Both the position numbers and the translations under genes were made by a program. From Eubacterium sp. 14-2 (GTDB lineage: Bacteria > Bacillota > Clostridia > Lachnospirales > Lachnospiraceae), in the NCBI RefSeq assembly GCF_000403845.2, contig NZ_KE159567.1, positions 876,911-940,910 on the forward strand: a stretch of 64,000 nucleotides of DNA, in the 5' to 3' direction. The notes under the pieces are model-generated. The model was not told where the DNA came from and searched no databases. It saw only the letters and a program-made list of their open reading frames with translations. Of the stretch, positions 43,811 through 52,072 are shown in pieces (positions within the stretch are counted from its first letter, which is position 1; every line of letters starts with the position of its first letter).

Positions 43811-45598
43811 TTGGCAGTTAATTCTTATAAAGTGGACGAACAGCTTGAGGGTATCGGGAAAAAGGAGACGCTCAAAAGGCTGTTTGCCTATTTGTTTCAA
43901 TATAAACTTCAGGTGGCCGGAGTGCTGGTCTGTATGATTATCACCGTTGTGATTTCCCTGATTAACCCTCTGATTATTGAAGAGGCAATCGACGTATACA
44001 TTGCCCGAAAAGATATGGAGGGGCTGGCCAGGCTGGCAGCGGTTACCCTGATGATCAACGTGATTTTTATTGTTATGGTAAAGGTGCGTATGTATGTGAT
44101 GGCACGGATTTCCAATCAGATTCTGCTGGAAATCCGGCAGGAGCTGTATGAGCATATCCAGACACTGTCCTTTTCTTTTTTTGACAGCCGTCCCACCGGA
44201 AAGATTCTGGCGCGGGTCATCGGGGATGTAAATTCCCTGAAAAATGTGCTGGTCAACGCAGTTACCACTCTGATTCCTGATTTTATTACCATCTGCGGCG
44301 TGGTGGTGATTATGGTAGTGAAGGACTGGCGCCTTGCGCTGGCTTCCTTAAGCAGCATTCCGGTAATGGCGGCGGCAATCTGGTTTATCCAGAAATTTTC
44401 CCATGCCCGCTGGCAGATTTTCCGGAAGAAAGGCTCCAATCTGAACGCCTATGTTCATGAGGGCATTGCAGGAATGAATGTGGTTCAGAGTTTCCATGCG
44501 GAACATGAAACACAGGATATTTTTGCAGGTCTGGTGAAAGAGCATGAACAGTCCTTTATCAGGGCGGTGCGGATTTCAGATATGTTCGGCGGGGCCATAG
44601 ATTTCTGCTGGGGTATCGGGGCCATGATTCTCTACTGGGTGGGAATTCAGATGATTGGCGGTGAATATGTGAGTATTGGTATGCTGGTGGCTTTCGGCAC
44701 CTATATCAATATGTTCTGGAATCCGGTGATGAACCTGAGTAATTTTTACAATCAGGTGATTACCAATCTGACAGCGGCAGAGCGTATTTTTGAAATTCTT
44801 GACACGAAGCCGGATATTTTTGACAATTCGGATGTACAGGAACTGCCGGATATTCAGGGAAAAGTGGAATTTGAGCAGGTGTCCTTTACTTATGATGAGG
44901 GAACTCCTGCGGAAACAAAAGTGCTGGAAAATGTAAGTTTTCAGATTCAGCCGGGAGAGACCATTGCTCTTGTGGGTCCTACCGGAGCGGGAAAAACCAC
45001 CATTGTGAATTTAATCAGCCGCTTTTATGATATCCAGAAAGGGAGGATTCTCGTTGACGGACACGATATTCAGAAGGTGTCCATGGAAAGTCTGCGGCGG
45101 CAGATGGGTGTGATGACACAGGAGAATTTTATTTTCCAGGGAACAGTCAGAGAAAATATTCTCTATGGCAATATGGAAGCCACAGAGGAGGAAATCATTG
45201 CGGCCTCAAAGGCGGTCAATGCCCATGAATTTATTATGAAGATGGAAAAGGGCTATGATACTGTGTTAAAAGAGCGCGGAGCGGGACTGTCCATCGGCCA
45301 GCGCCAGCTGATTGCATTTGCCAGAACTATGGTGAGTATGCCGAAAATCCTGATTCTGGACGAAGCTACTTCCAGTATAGATACCCACACGGAGATTCTG
45401 GTGCAGAAAGGGATTGAAGCGTTGCTGAAAGGACGTACCAGCTTTGTTATTGCCCACAGGCTGTCCACCATACAGCGGGCAGACCGGATTTTTGTCATTG
45501 ATAAAGGAGGTATCCTGGAACAGGGCAGACCGGCGGAACTGATGGAGAAGAAAGGCCATTATTATAATCTGTATATGGCCCAGTTTAAGAATGTTTAA
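43811..45598 (+). CDS. ABC exporter half-transporter, BmrD-like (canonical site)
   Basis: A 595-residue half transporter, partner of the preceding gene. Walker A is VGPTGAGKTT, signature LSIGQRQL, and Walker B LILDEATSSID keeps the catalytic Glu. The extra N-terminal ~25 residues before TM1 (AVNSYKVDEQ...) are typical of the BmrD/LmrD side. The start is probably TTG at 43811 after AGCAGGTG, giving (M)AVNSYK; a GTG six bases earlier is possible. The two genes are separated by 106 bases. Confidence 0.92.
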   Translation: MAVNSYKVDEQLEGIGKKETLKRLFAYLFQYKLQVAGVLVCMIITVVISLINPLIIEEAIDVYIARKDMEGLARLAAVTLMINVIFIVMVKVRMYVMARISNQILLEIRQELYEHIQTLSFSFFDSRPTGKILARVIGDVNSLKNVLVNAVTTLIPDFITICGVVVIMVVKDWRLALASLSSIPVMAAAIWFIQKFSHARWQIFRKKGSNLNAYVHEGIAGMNVVQSFHAEHETQDIFAGLVKEHEQSFIRAVRISDMFGGAIDFCWGIGAMILYWVGIQMIGGEYVSIGMLVAFGTYINMFWNPVMNLSNFYNQVITNLTAAERIFEILDTKPDIFDNSDVQELPDIQGKVEFEQVSFTYDEGTPAETKVLENVSFQIQPGETIALVGPTGAGKTTIVNLISRFYDIQKGRILVDGHDIQKVSMESLRRQMGVMTQENFIFQGTVRENILYGNMEATEEEIIAASKAVNAHEFIMKMEKGYDTVLKERGAGLSIGQRQLIAFARTMVSMPKILILDEATSSIDTHTEILVQKGIEALLKGRTSFVIAHRLSTIQRADRIFVIDKGGILEQGRPAELMEKKGHYYNLYMAQFKNV

Positions 45599-45663
45599 GG
45601 TTTGCCCTGAGGAGGGCCCGGAGGGCTGGCAGAAGTGGCCGCCTGTGTTGGGAGGAGATAAAA

Positions 45664-46176
45664 ATGCGCGTGGCAGTGATCGGATACAGCGGCAGCGGGA
45701 AATCTACCCTTGCAAAATATTTGGGCGAGAAATTTCAGATTCCTGTTCTGCACCTGGACAGGGTGCACTGGCTTCCCGGCTGGCAGGAGAGAAGCAGAGC
45801 GGAATCAGCAGAGATTGTGAAACAGTTTCTGGATGAACATAAGTCCTGGGTGATTGACGGGACTTATTCCGCTCTGGAATATGAAAGACGTCTGAAGGAA
45901 GCAGATACCATTGTTTTAATGGATTTCAGACGTCTTTCCTGTTTCTTCCGGGCCTGGAAACGGTATGTTCAGAACCGGGGAAGAACCAGGGATTCCATGG
46001 GAGAGGGATGCGTGGAACGGATGAACCGGGAATTTATCTGGTGGCTGCTTCACAGGAAGAAGAGCCAGAAGGAACGGTATCGGAAGGTGCTGGAGCAGTA
46101 CGGATACAAAACCGTTGTGATTCGCAGCCAGAGAGAACTGGATAAGTGGATGAAAGAGTTTGTCGGAAACTGTTGA
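45664..46176 (+). CDS. P-loop kinase, FlaR/topology-modulation type
   Basis: A 170-residue adenylate-kinase-like protein with P-loop GYSGSGKST, a lid-type arginine-rich region (RLSCFFRAWKRYVQNRGRTR) and HLDRVHWLPGW. The group is annotated as DNA topology modulation protein (FlaR); the true substrate is unknown, probably a small-molecule or nucleotide phosphotransfer. GGGAGGAGAT precedes the ATG. It begins 65 bases after the exporter gene, so it may share the transcript. Confidence 0.8.
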   Translation: MRVAVIGYSGSGKSTLAKYLGEKFQIPVLHLDRVHWLPGWQERSRAESAEIVKQFLDEHKSWVIDGTYSALEYERRLKEADTIVLMDFRRLSCFFRAWKRYVQNRGRTRDSMGEGCVERMNREFIWWLLHRKKSQKERYRKVLEQYGYKTVVIRSQRELDKWMKEFVGNC

Positions 46177-46320
46177 AAGGGCAAAATTTGTTGCTGAAAG
46201 CGGCGATAAATCGGAAATAAGTGGACAGGTATTGTGCCAGTGAAATTATCTGGCCGGACACATTTGTGTTGTGTAAATTGTGTATCATCCCACAGTGTTT
46301 TGAATAATTTGTGAAAATAC

Positions 46321-46355
46321 TTTACGAAAGGTGATAATAGAGATATAATTATATC
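46321..46355 (+). promoter_or_regulatory. Promoter with palindromic operator of the fused TA gene
   Basis: TTTACG (46321-46326), 17 bases, TATAAT (46344-46349). The -10 lies inside a perfect 14-base palindrome GATATAATTATATC (46342-46355), a likely site for Phd-type autorepression. Confidence 0.65.
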
Positions 46356-46380
46356 AAAAAAATGATACGAGGTGATATGG

Positions 46381-46833
46381 ATGATCATAAAAGCATCAGC
46401 GTCATTAAGAAATGATTACACAACGATTTCTAATATGGCAAAAGAAACAAAAGAGCCAATATATATTACTAAAAATGGTGAGGGTGATCTGGTTCTTATG
46501 AGTATAGAGGCTTTTGAAAGGCGGGAACAGATTTTACAGCTCCGCGCGAAGGTTTTTCAGGCAGAACAGGAGCGGATTGAAGACTGGTATCTGGTTCAGT
46601 TTGGCGTGGAAACAGCTTTGAAAATAAGTGACCATATATTGAACGTAACAGAACGTTTGGGGGAGTTTCCGGATTCAGGTTCTTTAACACCAGATGAATG
46701 GCTGAATCAGCAGGGATACAGAATGGTTATATGTGATAAGCATGTTGTCATTTATAAGCAGACTGGCACAGTGGTTTATATTTACCATATCGCAGACACC
46801 CGGACAGATTATACGAAATTGTTCCGTCAGTGA
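46381..46833 (+). CDS. Fused Phd/YefM antitoxin - RelE/ParE toxin
   Basis: A single 150-residue chain. Residues 1-~60 match a Phd/YefM antitoxin (IIKASASLRNDYTTIS, EPIYITKNGEGDLVLMSIEAFERRE). Residues ~70-150 match the later part of a RelE/ParE toxin (ISDHILNVTERLGEFPDSG, GYRMVICDKHVVIYKQTG, VVYIYHIADTRTDYTKL). The usual antitoxin C-terminal toxin-neutralising tail and the toxin's first ~20 residues appear to be missing at the junction. It may be a genuine one-chain system or the result of an internal deletion joining two genes. GAGGTGAT precedes the ATG. AT-rich surroundings. Confidence 0.8.
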   Translation: MIIKASASLRNDYTTISNMAKETKEPIYITKNGEGDLVLMSIEAFERREQILQLRAKVFQAEQERIEDWYLVQFGVETALKISDHILNVTERLGEFPDSGSLTPDEWLNQQGYRMVICDKHVVIYKQTGTVVYIYHIADTRTDYTKLFRQ

Positions 46834-47120
46834 AGTAAAATATGTATTGTAATCCTATAGTTGCACCACGAAATGTTTGAAGAAATAATTTCACGAGGAT
46901 AGAAATTGGATTTATAATTATTTAGTGGCGACACTTTGGCAACAGAAAATTAGTAAGCCTAAATATAGTATATAATTGAAATATAAACTCGGCAATTAGT
47001 CATAGAAAGTTAAACAAAATAGATTAAAAAACAAACTGGATTTGCCGAATCTGAATTATGTTTTGTAGCCGCCGCAGCAGGCTGGTTTTGCGGCAGCTTC
47101 CGGAACATCTCTCCTTGTTC
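46834..47120. other. AT-rich intergenic stretch, nothing recognised
   Basis: 287 bases between the fused TA gene and the 3' end of the DUF2812 gene, notably AT-rich to ~47040. I see no ORF with a site, no RNA gene and no convincing terminator. Confidence 0.6.
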
Positions 47121-47666
47121 TTACAGGGATTTCTGATACTTCCAAAACTGTATGGCGAACCAGAAAAACATTATAAGGTATACCACAAACAGGACGGAAA
47201 AGGTTCCTGCCAGTATCTGCCCGGCCAGTGTGACATTATGGAGCTGTATAAACAGATTTGGCAGGATAATCAGGAAAAAAACACAAAGCAGCGGAACCAT
47301 GCGTCCCCGGAATATCCGTTTCATCATTTCAAGCCGGGAGGTGTCATCACAGAAGATTTCTTCCTCTTTTCCCTTCATTTCAGAGACAGGCTTTCGAAAA
47401 TAACTGTACCCGAAAAAATCCTGCATATATTCCCATCCGCAGTCAGAAAATATCTGAATATATTCTGATTTGTGGGCCAGGCCGTCAGGGTTGTAATCTA
47501 ACTGATAAATCACATCTTCCGGTTCACATTTTTCAAAGTGGTAACATCCAATCTTATTCACATAAGTAAATTCCCATCCCAGTTTATGCTGGTTTCTGAG
47601 ATAATCTTCTTCTTTTTTCCATTCAGGAATTGAAAAAAATCTGATTTCAGTTTTCATGTCTTTCAT
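47121..47666 (-). CDS. DUF2812 membrane protein
   Basis: A 181-residue protein. The soluble N-terminal part (~1-115) matches DUF2812 (IRFFSIPEWKKEEDYLRNQH, GWEFTYVNKIGCYHFEKCEPEDVIYQLDYN, CGWEYMQDFFGYSYFRKP). Two hydrophobic helices follow (~125-145 and ~150-172). DUF2812 genes typically sit beside PadR regulators and may sense membrane or envelope state, possibly as an anti-repressor. The ATG at 47666 follows GAGGTG and overlaps the padR 3' end by 20 bases. Confidence 0.85.
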   Translation of the reverse strand: MKDMKTEIRFFSIPEWKKEEDYLRNQHKLGWEFTYVNKIGCYHFEKCEPEDVIYQLDYNPDGLAHKSEYIQIFSDCGWEYMQDFFGYSYFRKPVSEMKGKEEEIFCDDTSRLEMMKRIFRGRMVPLLCVFFLIILPNLFIQLHNVTLAGQILAGTFSVLFVVYLIMFFWFAIQFWKYQKSL

Positions 47667-47982
47667 TATCACACACCTCTTTCATAGTCCGGTAAAGTCG
47701 CTCTATCCGTTTCTGTTCCAGCTCCAGTACCTGTGTCCCCAGTTCCGTAATACAGTAAATTTTTCTCTTTTCTTCTTCCCGGACAAAACGGATGAGACCG
47801 TCCTTCTCCATTTTTGACAGGCTGCCGTACATGGTGCCGGGACTGATGTGGATTTCTCCCTGTGTCAGCGCTTCCACCTGTTTCACAATACTGTAACCGT
47901 GGGCTTCTTTACGCAGAAAAAGTAAAATGTAAAATCCCGTTTCTGTCATCGGAACGTATACTTTCTGAATATGGGCATTCAT
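47647..47982 (-). CDS. PadR-family repressor
   Basis: A 111-residue PadR regulator: winged helix with PMTETGFYILLFLRKEAHGYSIVKQ, the wing MYGSLSKMEKDGLIRFVREE and a C-terminal dimerisation helix. Such repressors control adjacent membrane-protein genes and respond to drugs or phenolics. GAGGTGGTGAC precedes the ATG. It is the first gene of a two-gene unit with DUF2812 and has two palindromic sites in its promoter, so it is surely autoregulated. Confidence 0.93.
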   Translation of the reverse strand: MNAHIQKVYVPMTETGFYILLFLRKEAHGYSIVKQVEALTQGEIHISPGTMYGSLSKMEKDGLIRFVREEEKRKIYCITELGTQVLELEQKRIERLYRTMKEVCDNERHEN

Positions 47983-48026
47983 GTCACCACCTCACTGTCC
48001 GGTTCAATGCCTGAGTACCGTAAATA

Positions 48027-48081
48027 TATCGCAGTACGATAGTTATATTCTGATTATCGCACTGCGATATATATTTGTCAA
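48027..48081 (-). promoter_or_regulatory. padR promoter with two PadR operators
   Basis: Minus-strand TTGACA (48081-48076) and GATAAT (48058-48053) with a 17-base spacer. Palindrome TATCGCACTGCGATA (48055-48069) sits between them, and a second one, TATCGCAGTACGATA (48027-48041), lies 28 bases downstream, over the start region. Both fit PadR operators of the ATCGnnnnnCGAT kind. Confidence 0.85.
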
Positions 48082-48237
48082 GGAATAAATGTGCAGCCAG
48101 ACCAGAGGGTTTGTGTCCCTTTCCCATAGATTTCTGCCATTATATGTGCTAAACTGTAAACTGATACAGATATCATTGAAAATTCCGGCAGAAACCGGAA
48201 CCGGACAGAGAACATCCAAAAGAAGTGAGGGCCGAAA

Positions 48238-48852
48238 ATGCTTTACGATAAGGATATCAGAGAACCGCTGTTTGATTTTCTGGAAGAAAAATACGGGAAA
48301 ATCAGGATTATAGAAGAAAAGTCAGTGGGGCGGAGCCGTGCAGATGTGGTAATGGTGCTTCCGGAATCCCTTTGCGGACTGGAAATCAAAAGCGATGCGG
48401 ACACTTATGCCAGGCTGAGCCGTCAGGTGAGAGATTACAATCAGTATTTTGATTATAACTATATTGTGGCGGGGACGAAACACGCCCACCATGTAGAGGA
48501 ACATGTGCCTGACTGGTGGGGCATTATTACAGTGGAACTGGAAGAGGGCAGGCCGGATTTTTACCTGCTGCGGAAAGCCGGGGAGAATCCCAAAGTCAAC
48601 TGGAAACGGAAACTGGGCCTTTTGTGGCGGCCGGAGCTTGCACGTATTCAGGAGAAAAACAGTTTGCCAAAGTACAGACAGAAAAGCAAGGATTTTGTGA
48701 TAGAAAAAATTTTGCTGAAAGTGCCCGGAGAGCGTTTGTACAGACAGATCAGCGACGAACTGTTTGAGCGGGATTATACAGAGATTGAGGAAAATATCAG
48801 GGCTTATAAAAAGGAAGCTCTGCTGAGGCGGTTACAGAAGAAAGGCGGGTGA
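48238..48852 (+). CDS. PD-(D/E)XK nuclease-like protein (sce7726 type)
   Basis: A 204-residue protein resembling the sce7726 family. A PD-(D/E)XK core is visible: SRADVVMVLPESLCGLEIKSDADTY (Asp ~35, then ExK) followed by RQVRDYNQYFDYNYIV. The C-terminal half is basic and helical. It is probably a nuclease or a DNA-binding relic of one; the target is not known. It is not beside a methyltransferase or phage gene. The stop overlaps the start of the AraC gene (GTGA), so the two are translated together. Confidence 0.65.
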   Translation: MLYDKDIREPLFDFLEEKYGKIRIIEEKSVGRSRADVVMVLPESLCGLEIKSDADTYARLSRQVRDYNQYFDYNYIVAGTKHAHHVEEHVPDWWGIITVELEEGRPDFYLLRKAGENPKVNWKRKLGLLWRPELARIQEKNSLPKYRQKSKDFVIEKILLKVPGERLYRQISDELFERDYTEIEENIRAYKKEALLRRLQKKGG

Positions 48853-49631
48853 GCTTTGTGGGATATCAGGATGAGTGGCTTCTTTTTGAAGCGGAAGATG
48901 ATGTGGATGAAATCGAACACAGACAACCGACAGAAGAATTTCTGTTTTATCAGGCAGTATCCAACGGAAATGTGGCTGCAGTTCGGAAGAACTGTGAACA
49001 GGAACGGTTTCTGGACAGCGAGGGCGTTGGCATACTGTCCCGCAATCAGGTAACGAATCTGAAATATCATTTTGTGATTACGACGGCCATGATTACACGT
49101 CTGTGCAGGCAGAAAGGTATGGAGCTGGAACAGGCTTTTCGGATGAGTGATTTTTATATTCAGAAGCTGGATGATATTCATACTGTGCAGGGAGTGCATA
49201 ATCTGCATGATGAAATGGTATTGGATTATGCGGAAAAGATGCGCATACTCCGCCGGAGTGATACCAACTCCAGACATATCAGCGCCTGTAAGGAATACAT
49301 TTATTCCCATATCAAAGAACGTATTACCATTGAAGACCTGGCAGATGAACTTGGAGTGTCGTCCAGCTACCTTTCAAGGCTGTTTAAAAAGGAAACCGGG
49401 GATTCTGTCAGCGCCTATATCCGGAAACAGAAAATTGAAAAGGCCAGAAATCTGCTCCGCTACAGTGATTACTCTGTTATTGAGATTGCCAACCGTCTCT
49501 CCTTTTCTTCCCAGAGCCATTTTATACAGCAGTTTCGGGAAATTGTGGGTATGACGCCGAAAAAATACCGGGATATCAATTATATGGTGCAATGGGATAT
49601 TGAAACCGGGGCAGAATCTGCCCCGGAGTAG
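48849..49631 (+). CDS. AraC-family regulator coupled to a nuclease-like gene
   Basis: A 260-residue regulator. The N-terminal ~150 residues are an uncharacterised sensor common in Lachnospiraceae AraC proteins (EFLFYQAVSNGNVAAVRKN...GVGILSRNQVTNLKYHFVI). The C-terminal ~100 residues have two helix-turn-helix motifs (TIEDLADELGVSSSYLSRLF; VIEIANRLSFSSQSHFIQQF) and the VGMTPKKYR ending. The start is GTG overlapping the preceding stop by four bases. It converges on the GH94 genes (6 bases between stops) and may control them, given AraC-like direct repeats before that operon. Confidence 0.88.
   Translation: MSFVGYQDEWLLFEAEDDVDEIEHRQPTEEFLFYQAVSNGNVAAVRKNCEQERFLDSEGVGILSRNQVTNLKYHFVITTAMITRLCRQKGMELEQAFRMSDFYIQKLDDIHTVQGVHNLHDEMVLDYAEKMRILRRSDTNSRHISACKEYIYSHIKERITIEDLADELGVSSSYLSRLFKKETGDSVSAYIRKQKIEKARNLLRYSDYSVIEIANRLSFSSQSHFIQQFREIVGMTPKKYRDINYMVQWDIETGAESAPE
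49605..49625. terminator. Hairpin at convergent AraC/GH94 ends
   Basis: CCGGGGCAG (49605-49613), loop AAT, CTGCCCCGG (49617-49625). It lies within the last codons of the AraC gene and directly beyond the GH94 stop on the minus strand. T-tracts are weak; probably a shared terminator. Confidence 0.55.
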
Positions 49632-49637
49632 CTGCCT

Positions 49638-52049
49638 TTATAATACAAGCACTATTTCATTTTCTTTCTGAAGAAGGCTGGCCGGGATATAATTTCCGGT
49701 GAGCTTTTTGCCGTTCAGCGTAAGTTTTTCACAGCCGGATTCCCGTCTGCCGGGATTTTCCACAAGGATATGCAGATGTTTTCCGCGGAAGTCTTTGTCA
49801 ATCTCAAAATGTGTCCACTCCTTTGGTATGGACGGGGAGATTTTAATTCCCTCCGGGTCGGGGCGAAGTCCTAAAATGCCTTCCACACAGCCCACCATAA
49901 CAGTGGAAGCGGTACCGGTGAGCCAGTGTACATGAGAGCGTCCGGGGTGTTTGCTGGCCCTTCCCTCTGTAAACTGCCCGTAACAATATGGTTCCAGGCG
50001 GCGGATATCTGCCTGCTCATTCCAGGCGGCAGGGGCATTTTCCATGAAATAGGTAAAGGCACGTTCTCCATGGCCGCAGAGAGCCTCCGCAAGAATCAGC
50101 CACCCCTGGGATTGAGAAAATATACCTGCGTTTTCCTTGGTGCCAGGATTATAAATCACTGCCAGTGCGCCCTCAAAGGCATGGGCATGGTAAGGGGGAT
50201 CCATCAGCAGCGCGCCGTATTCCGTATTTAACCGGTGATAAACGTTGTCAAGTATGGCGTCAGCCTGTTGCATATCGGCAAGTCCGCTGATAACAGCCCA
50301 GCTCTGAGGGTTTAACCAGAGATTGGCTTCCGGGTCCGCGGCAGAGCCCACAGGCTGGCCTTTTTCTGTGTAACCCCGGATAAATCTGTCTTTGTCCCAG
50401 CACAGTTTCCGGATGAGTGCGCCAAGTTCTTCCTGTTGTTTTGTTAAAAAATTCAGATAGTCTGTATCCTGCCTGTATGTTGCGAACTTTTTCAAAACAG
50501 TCATGGCATAATAAAGCTGCATCGCCACAAAAGAGGATTCTCCGTCTGCCCCCAGGCGCAGGCAGTCATTCCAGTCTGCGTAAAGCCCGGCAGGCATGCC
50601 GTGAGGACCGGAATGTTCCAGAGAAAAGCGGATGGCCCGTTTCAGATGGTCGTACACACTGTCTGCTTCTTTATCCGCATAGGGAATGCGTTCTTCAAGA
50701 AAATCCATATTTCCTGTTTCAGCGATATATTTATAAACGGTTGGAAAGAGCCAGAGAGCGTCGTCTGCCCGGTAAGCCGGATGCCCGGTTTCCTGTCGGT
50801 AGGAAGCGTCGTCCGGGGTATCTTCATGTCCGGGATTATGGGTAAATTTTACAAGGGGCAGACCACCTCCGCTGCTTGTCTGGGCAGAAAGCATAAAGCG
50901 GATTTTTTCTGCCGCCAGTTCCGGTGCAAGGTGGATGATTCCCTGGATATCCTGTACGGTGTCACGGTAACCATAACCGTTGCGCAGGCCGCAATAGATA
51001 AAGGAGGCTGCGCGGGACCAGAGGAAGGTCATAAAGCAGTTGTATGCATTCCAGGTATTGATCATGGTATTGAATTCCGTACTGGGGGTGCTGACTTTCA
51101 GATGATCCATCCTGTTATGCCAGCAGTTTTTCAGCTCGTCCAGTTCCTTCCTTACGGTTTTTTCCGTATCTGTGTAAGCAGAAAGGATGGCTGCCGCTTT
51201 TGGGGATTCCTGTTCTCCCAGCAGAAATGCAATGGTTTTTGTCTCTCCCGGCTCAAGAGTAATATTGCAGGAGAGGGCACCGCAGGAGTTTCCGTTGTAG
51301 CCTGTGATATTTCCAAGGTTACCGGAGGAAACTCCCTGCGGATTGTTGTATCCATGGTATTTTCCAAGAAAGTGTTCCTTTTCTCCGCAGTAGGAAGCAA
51401 CTTCGGCTCCGACAAGACCAAAGAAGCGTTCCGTTACATTTTTTTCATCCACTTTTTCGTTTTCCCGAAGGGAATCCAGATTGCCATGTATCTGCTGCAT
51501 GATTCTGTTTTCTTCAAATAACGTGCGGCCAATGAACAGAGAGTATTGCAGATTTACCTGATCCTGCTCATAGTTGCTGTGGTTGGTAAATTCTCCATAT
51601 CCGGTAATGGTAAGTTCTCTGGGATTTTCGGAGGTGTTCGTCAGGGACAGGGCCCAGACTTCATGGGCTTTTTTCAGGGGGACATAGTAGGAGGCCCTGG
51701 AAATGATTCCGGCATATACGGATTCTATTTGGGTATAGCCCATTCCATGGCGGCAGGTGCTTTGATAATCTTTTAAATCTTTCCCGACTGGCTGCCAGGA
51801 AGCGGACCAGTAATCTCCGGATTCATTGTCGCGTATGTAGAGATATCGGCCAGGCTGGTCAAAGCTGTTGAAAATGTAGCGCAGGATGCGTCCGTTTGCG
51901 CCGGATTTTGCAAAGCTGTAGCCCCCGGCATTGTTGGAAATGATTGCACCGTATTCCGGAGAGCCAAGATAGTTTACCCATGGGGCTGGCGTATCCGGCC
52001 GTTCTATGATGTATTCTCTGTTATCGTCGTCAAAATATCCATATTTCAT
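49638..52049 (-). CDS. GH94 phosphorylase, cellobiose phosphorylase-like
   Basis: An 803-residue GH94 enzyme that splits a beta-glucoside with phosphate to give alpha-glucose-1-phosphate. The N-terminal opening MKYGYFDDDNREYIIERPDTP and WVNYLGSPEYGAIISNNAGGYSF match cellobiose phosphorylase. The catalytic acid is D492 in LYADWNDCL, and the phosphate-site region includes GRSHVHWLTGTAS. Length is normal for cellobiose phosphorylase. Cytoplasmic. It follows the other GH94 gene by 23 bases. Specificity for cellobiose versus another beta-linked disaccharide is not certain. Confidence 0.88.
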   Translation of the reverse strand: MKYGYFDDDNREYIIERPDTPAPWVNYLGSPEYGAIISNNAGGYSFAKSGANGRILRYIFNSFDQPGRYLYIRDNESGDYWSASWQPVGKDLKDYQSTCRHGMGYTQIESVYAGIISRASYYVPLKKAHEVWALSLTNTSENPRELTITGYGEFTNHSNYEQDQVNLQYSLFIGRTLFEENRIMQQIHGNLDSLRENEKVDEKNVTERFFGLVGAEVASYCGEKEHFLGKYHGYNNPQGVSSGNLGNITGYNGNSCGALSCNITLEPGETKTIAFLLGEQESPKAAAILSAYTDTEKTVRKELDELKNCWHNRMDHLKVSTPSTEFNTMINTWNAYNCFMTFLWSRAASFIYCGLRNGYGYRDTVQDIQGIIHLAPELAAEKIRFMLSAQTSSGGGLPLVKFTHNPGHEDTPDDASYRQETGHPAYRADDALWLFPTVYKYIAETGNMDFLEERIPYADKEADSVYDHLKRAIRFSLEHSGPHGMPAGLYADWNDCLRLGADGESSFVAMQLYYAMTVLKKFATYRQDTDYLNFLTKQQEELGALIRKLCWDKDRFIRGYTEKGQPVGSAADPEANLWLNPQSWAVISGLADMQQADAILDNVYHRLNTEYGALLMDPPYHAHAFEGALAVIYNPGTKENAGIFSQSQGWLILAEALCGHGERAFTYFMENAPAAWNEQADIRRLEPYCYGQFTEGRASKHPGRSHVHWLTGTASTVMVGCVEGILGLRPDPEGIKISPSIPKEWTHFEIDKDFRGKHLHILVENPGRRESGCEKLTLNGKKLTGNYIPASLLQKENEIVLVL

Positions 52050-52072
52050 CTTGCAGTTTTCATCCTTTCCTT

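Noticed and set aside
47068-47096. Terminator for the DUF2812 gene
   Set aside because: Short GCCGC/GCGGC repeats occur but there is no T-tract on the minus strand, so it is too weak to call.
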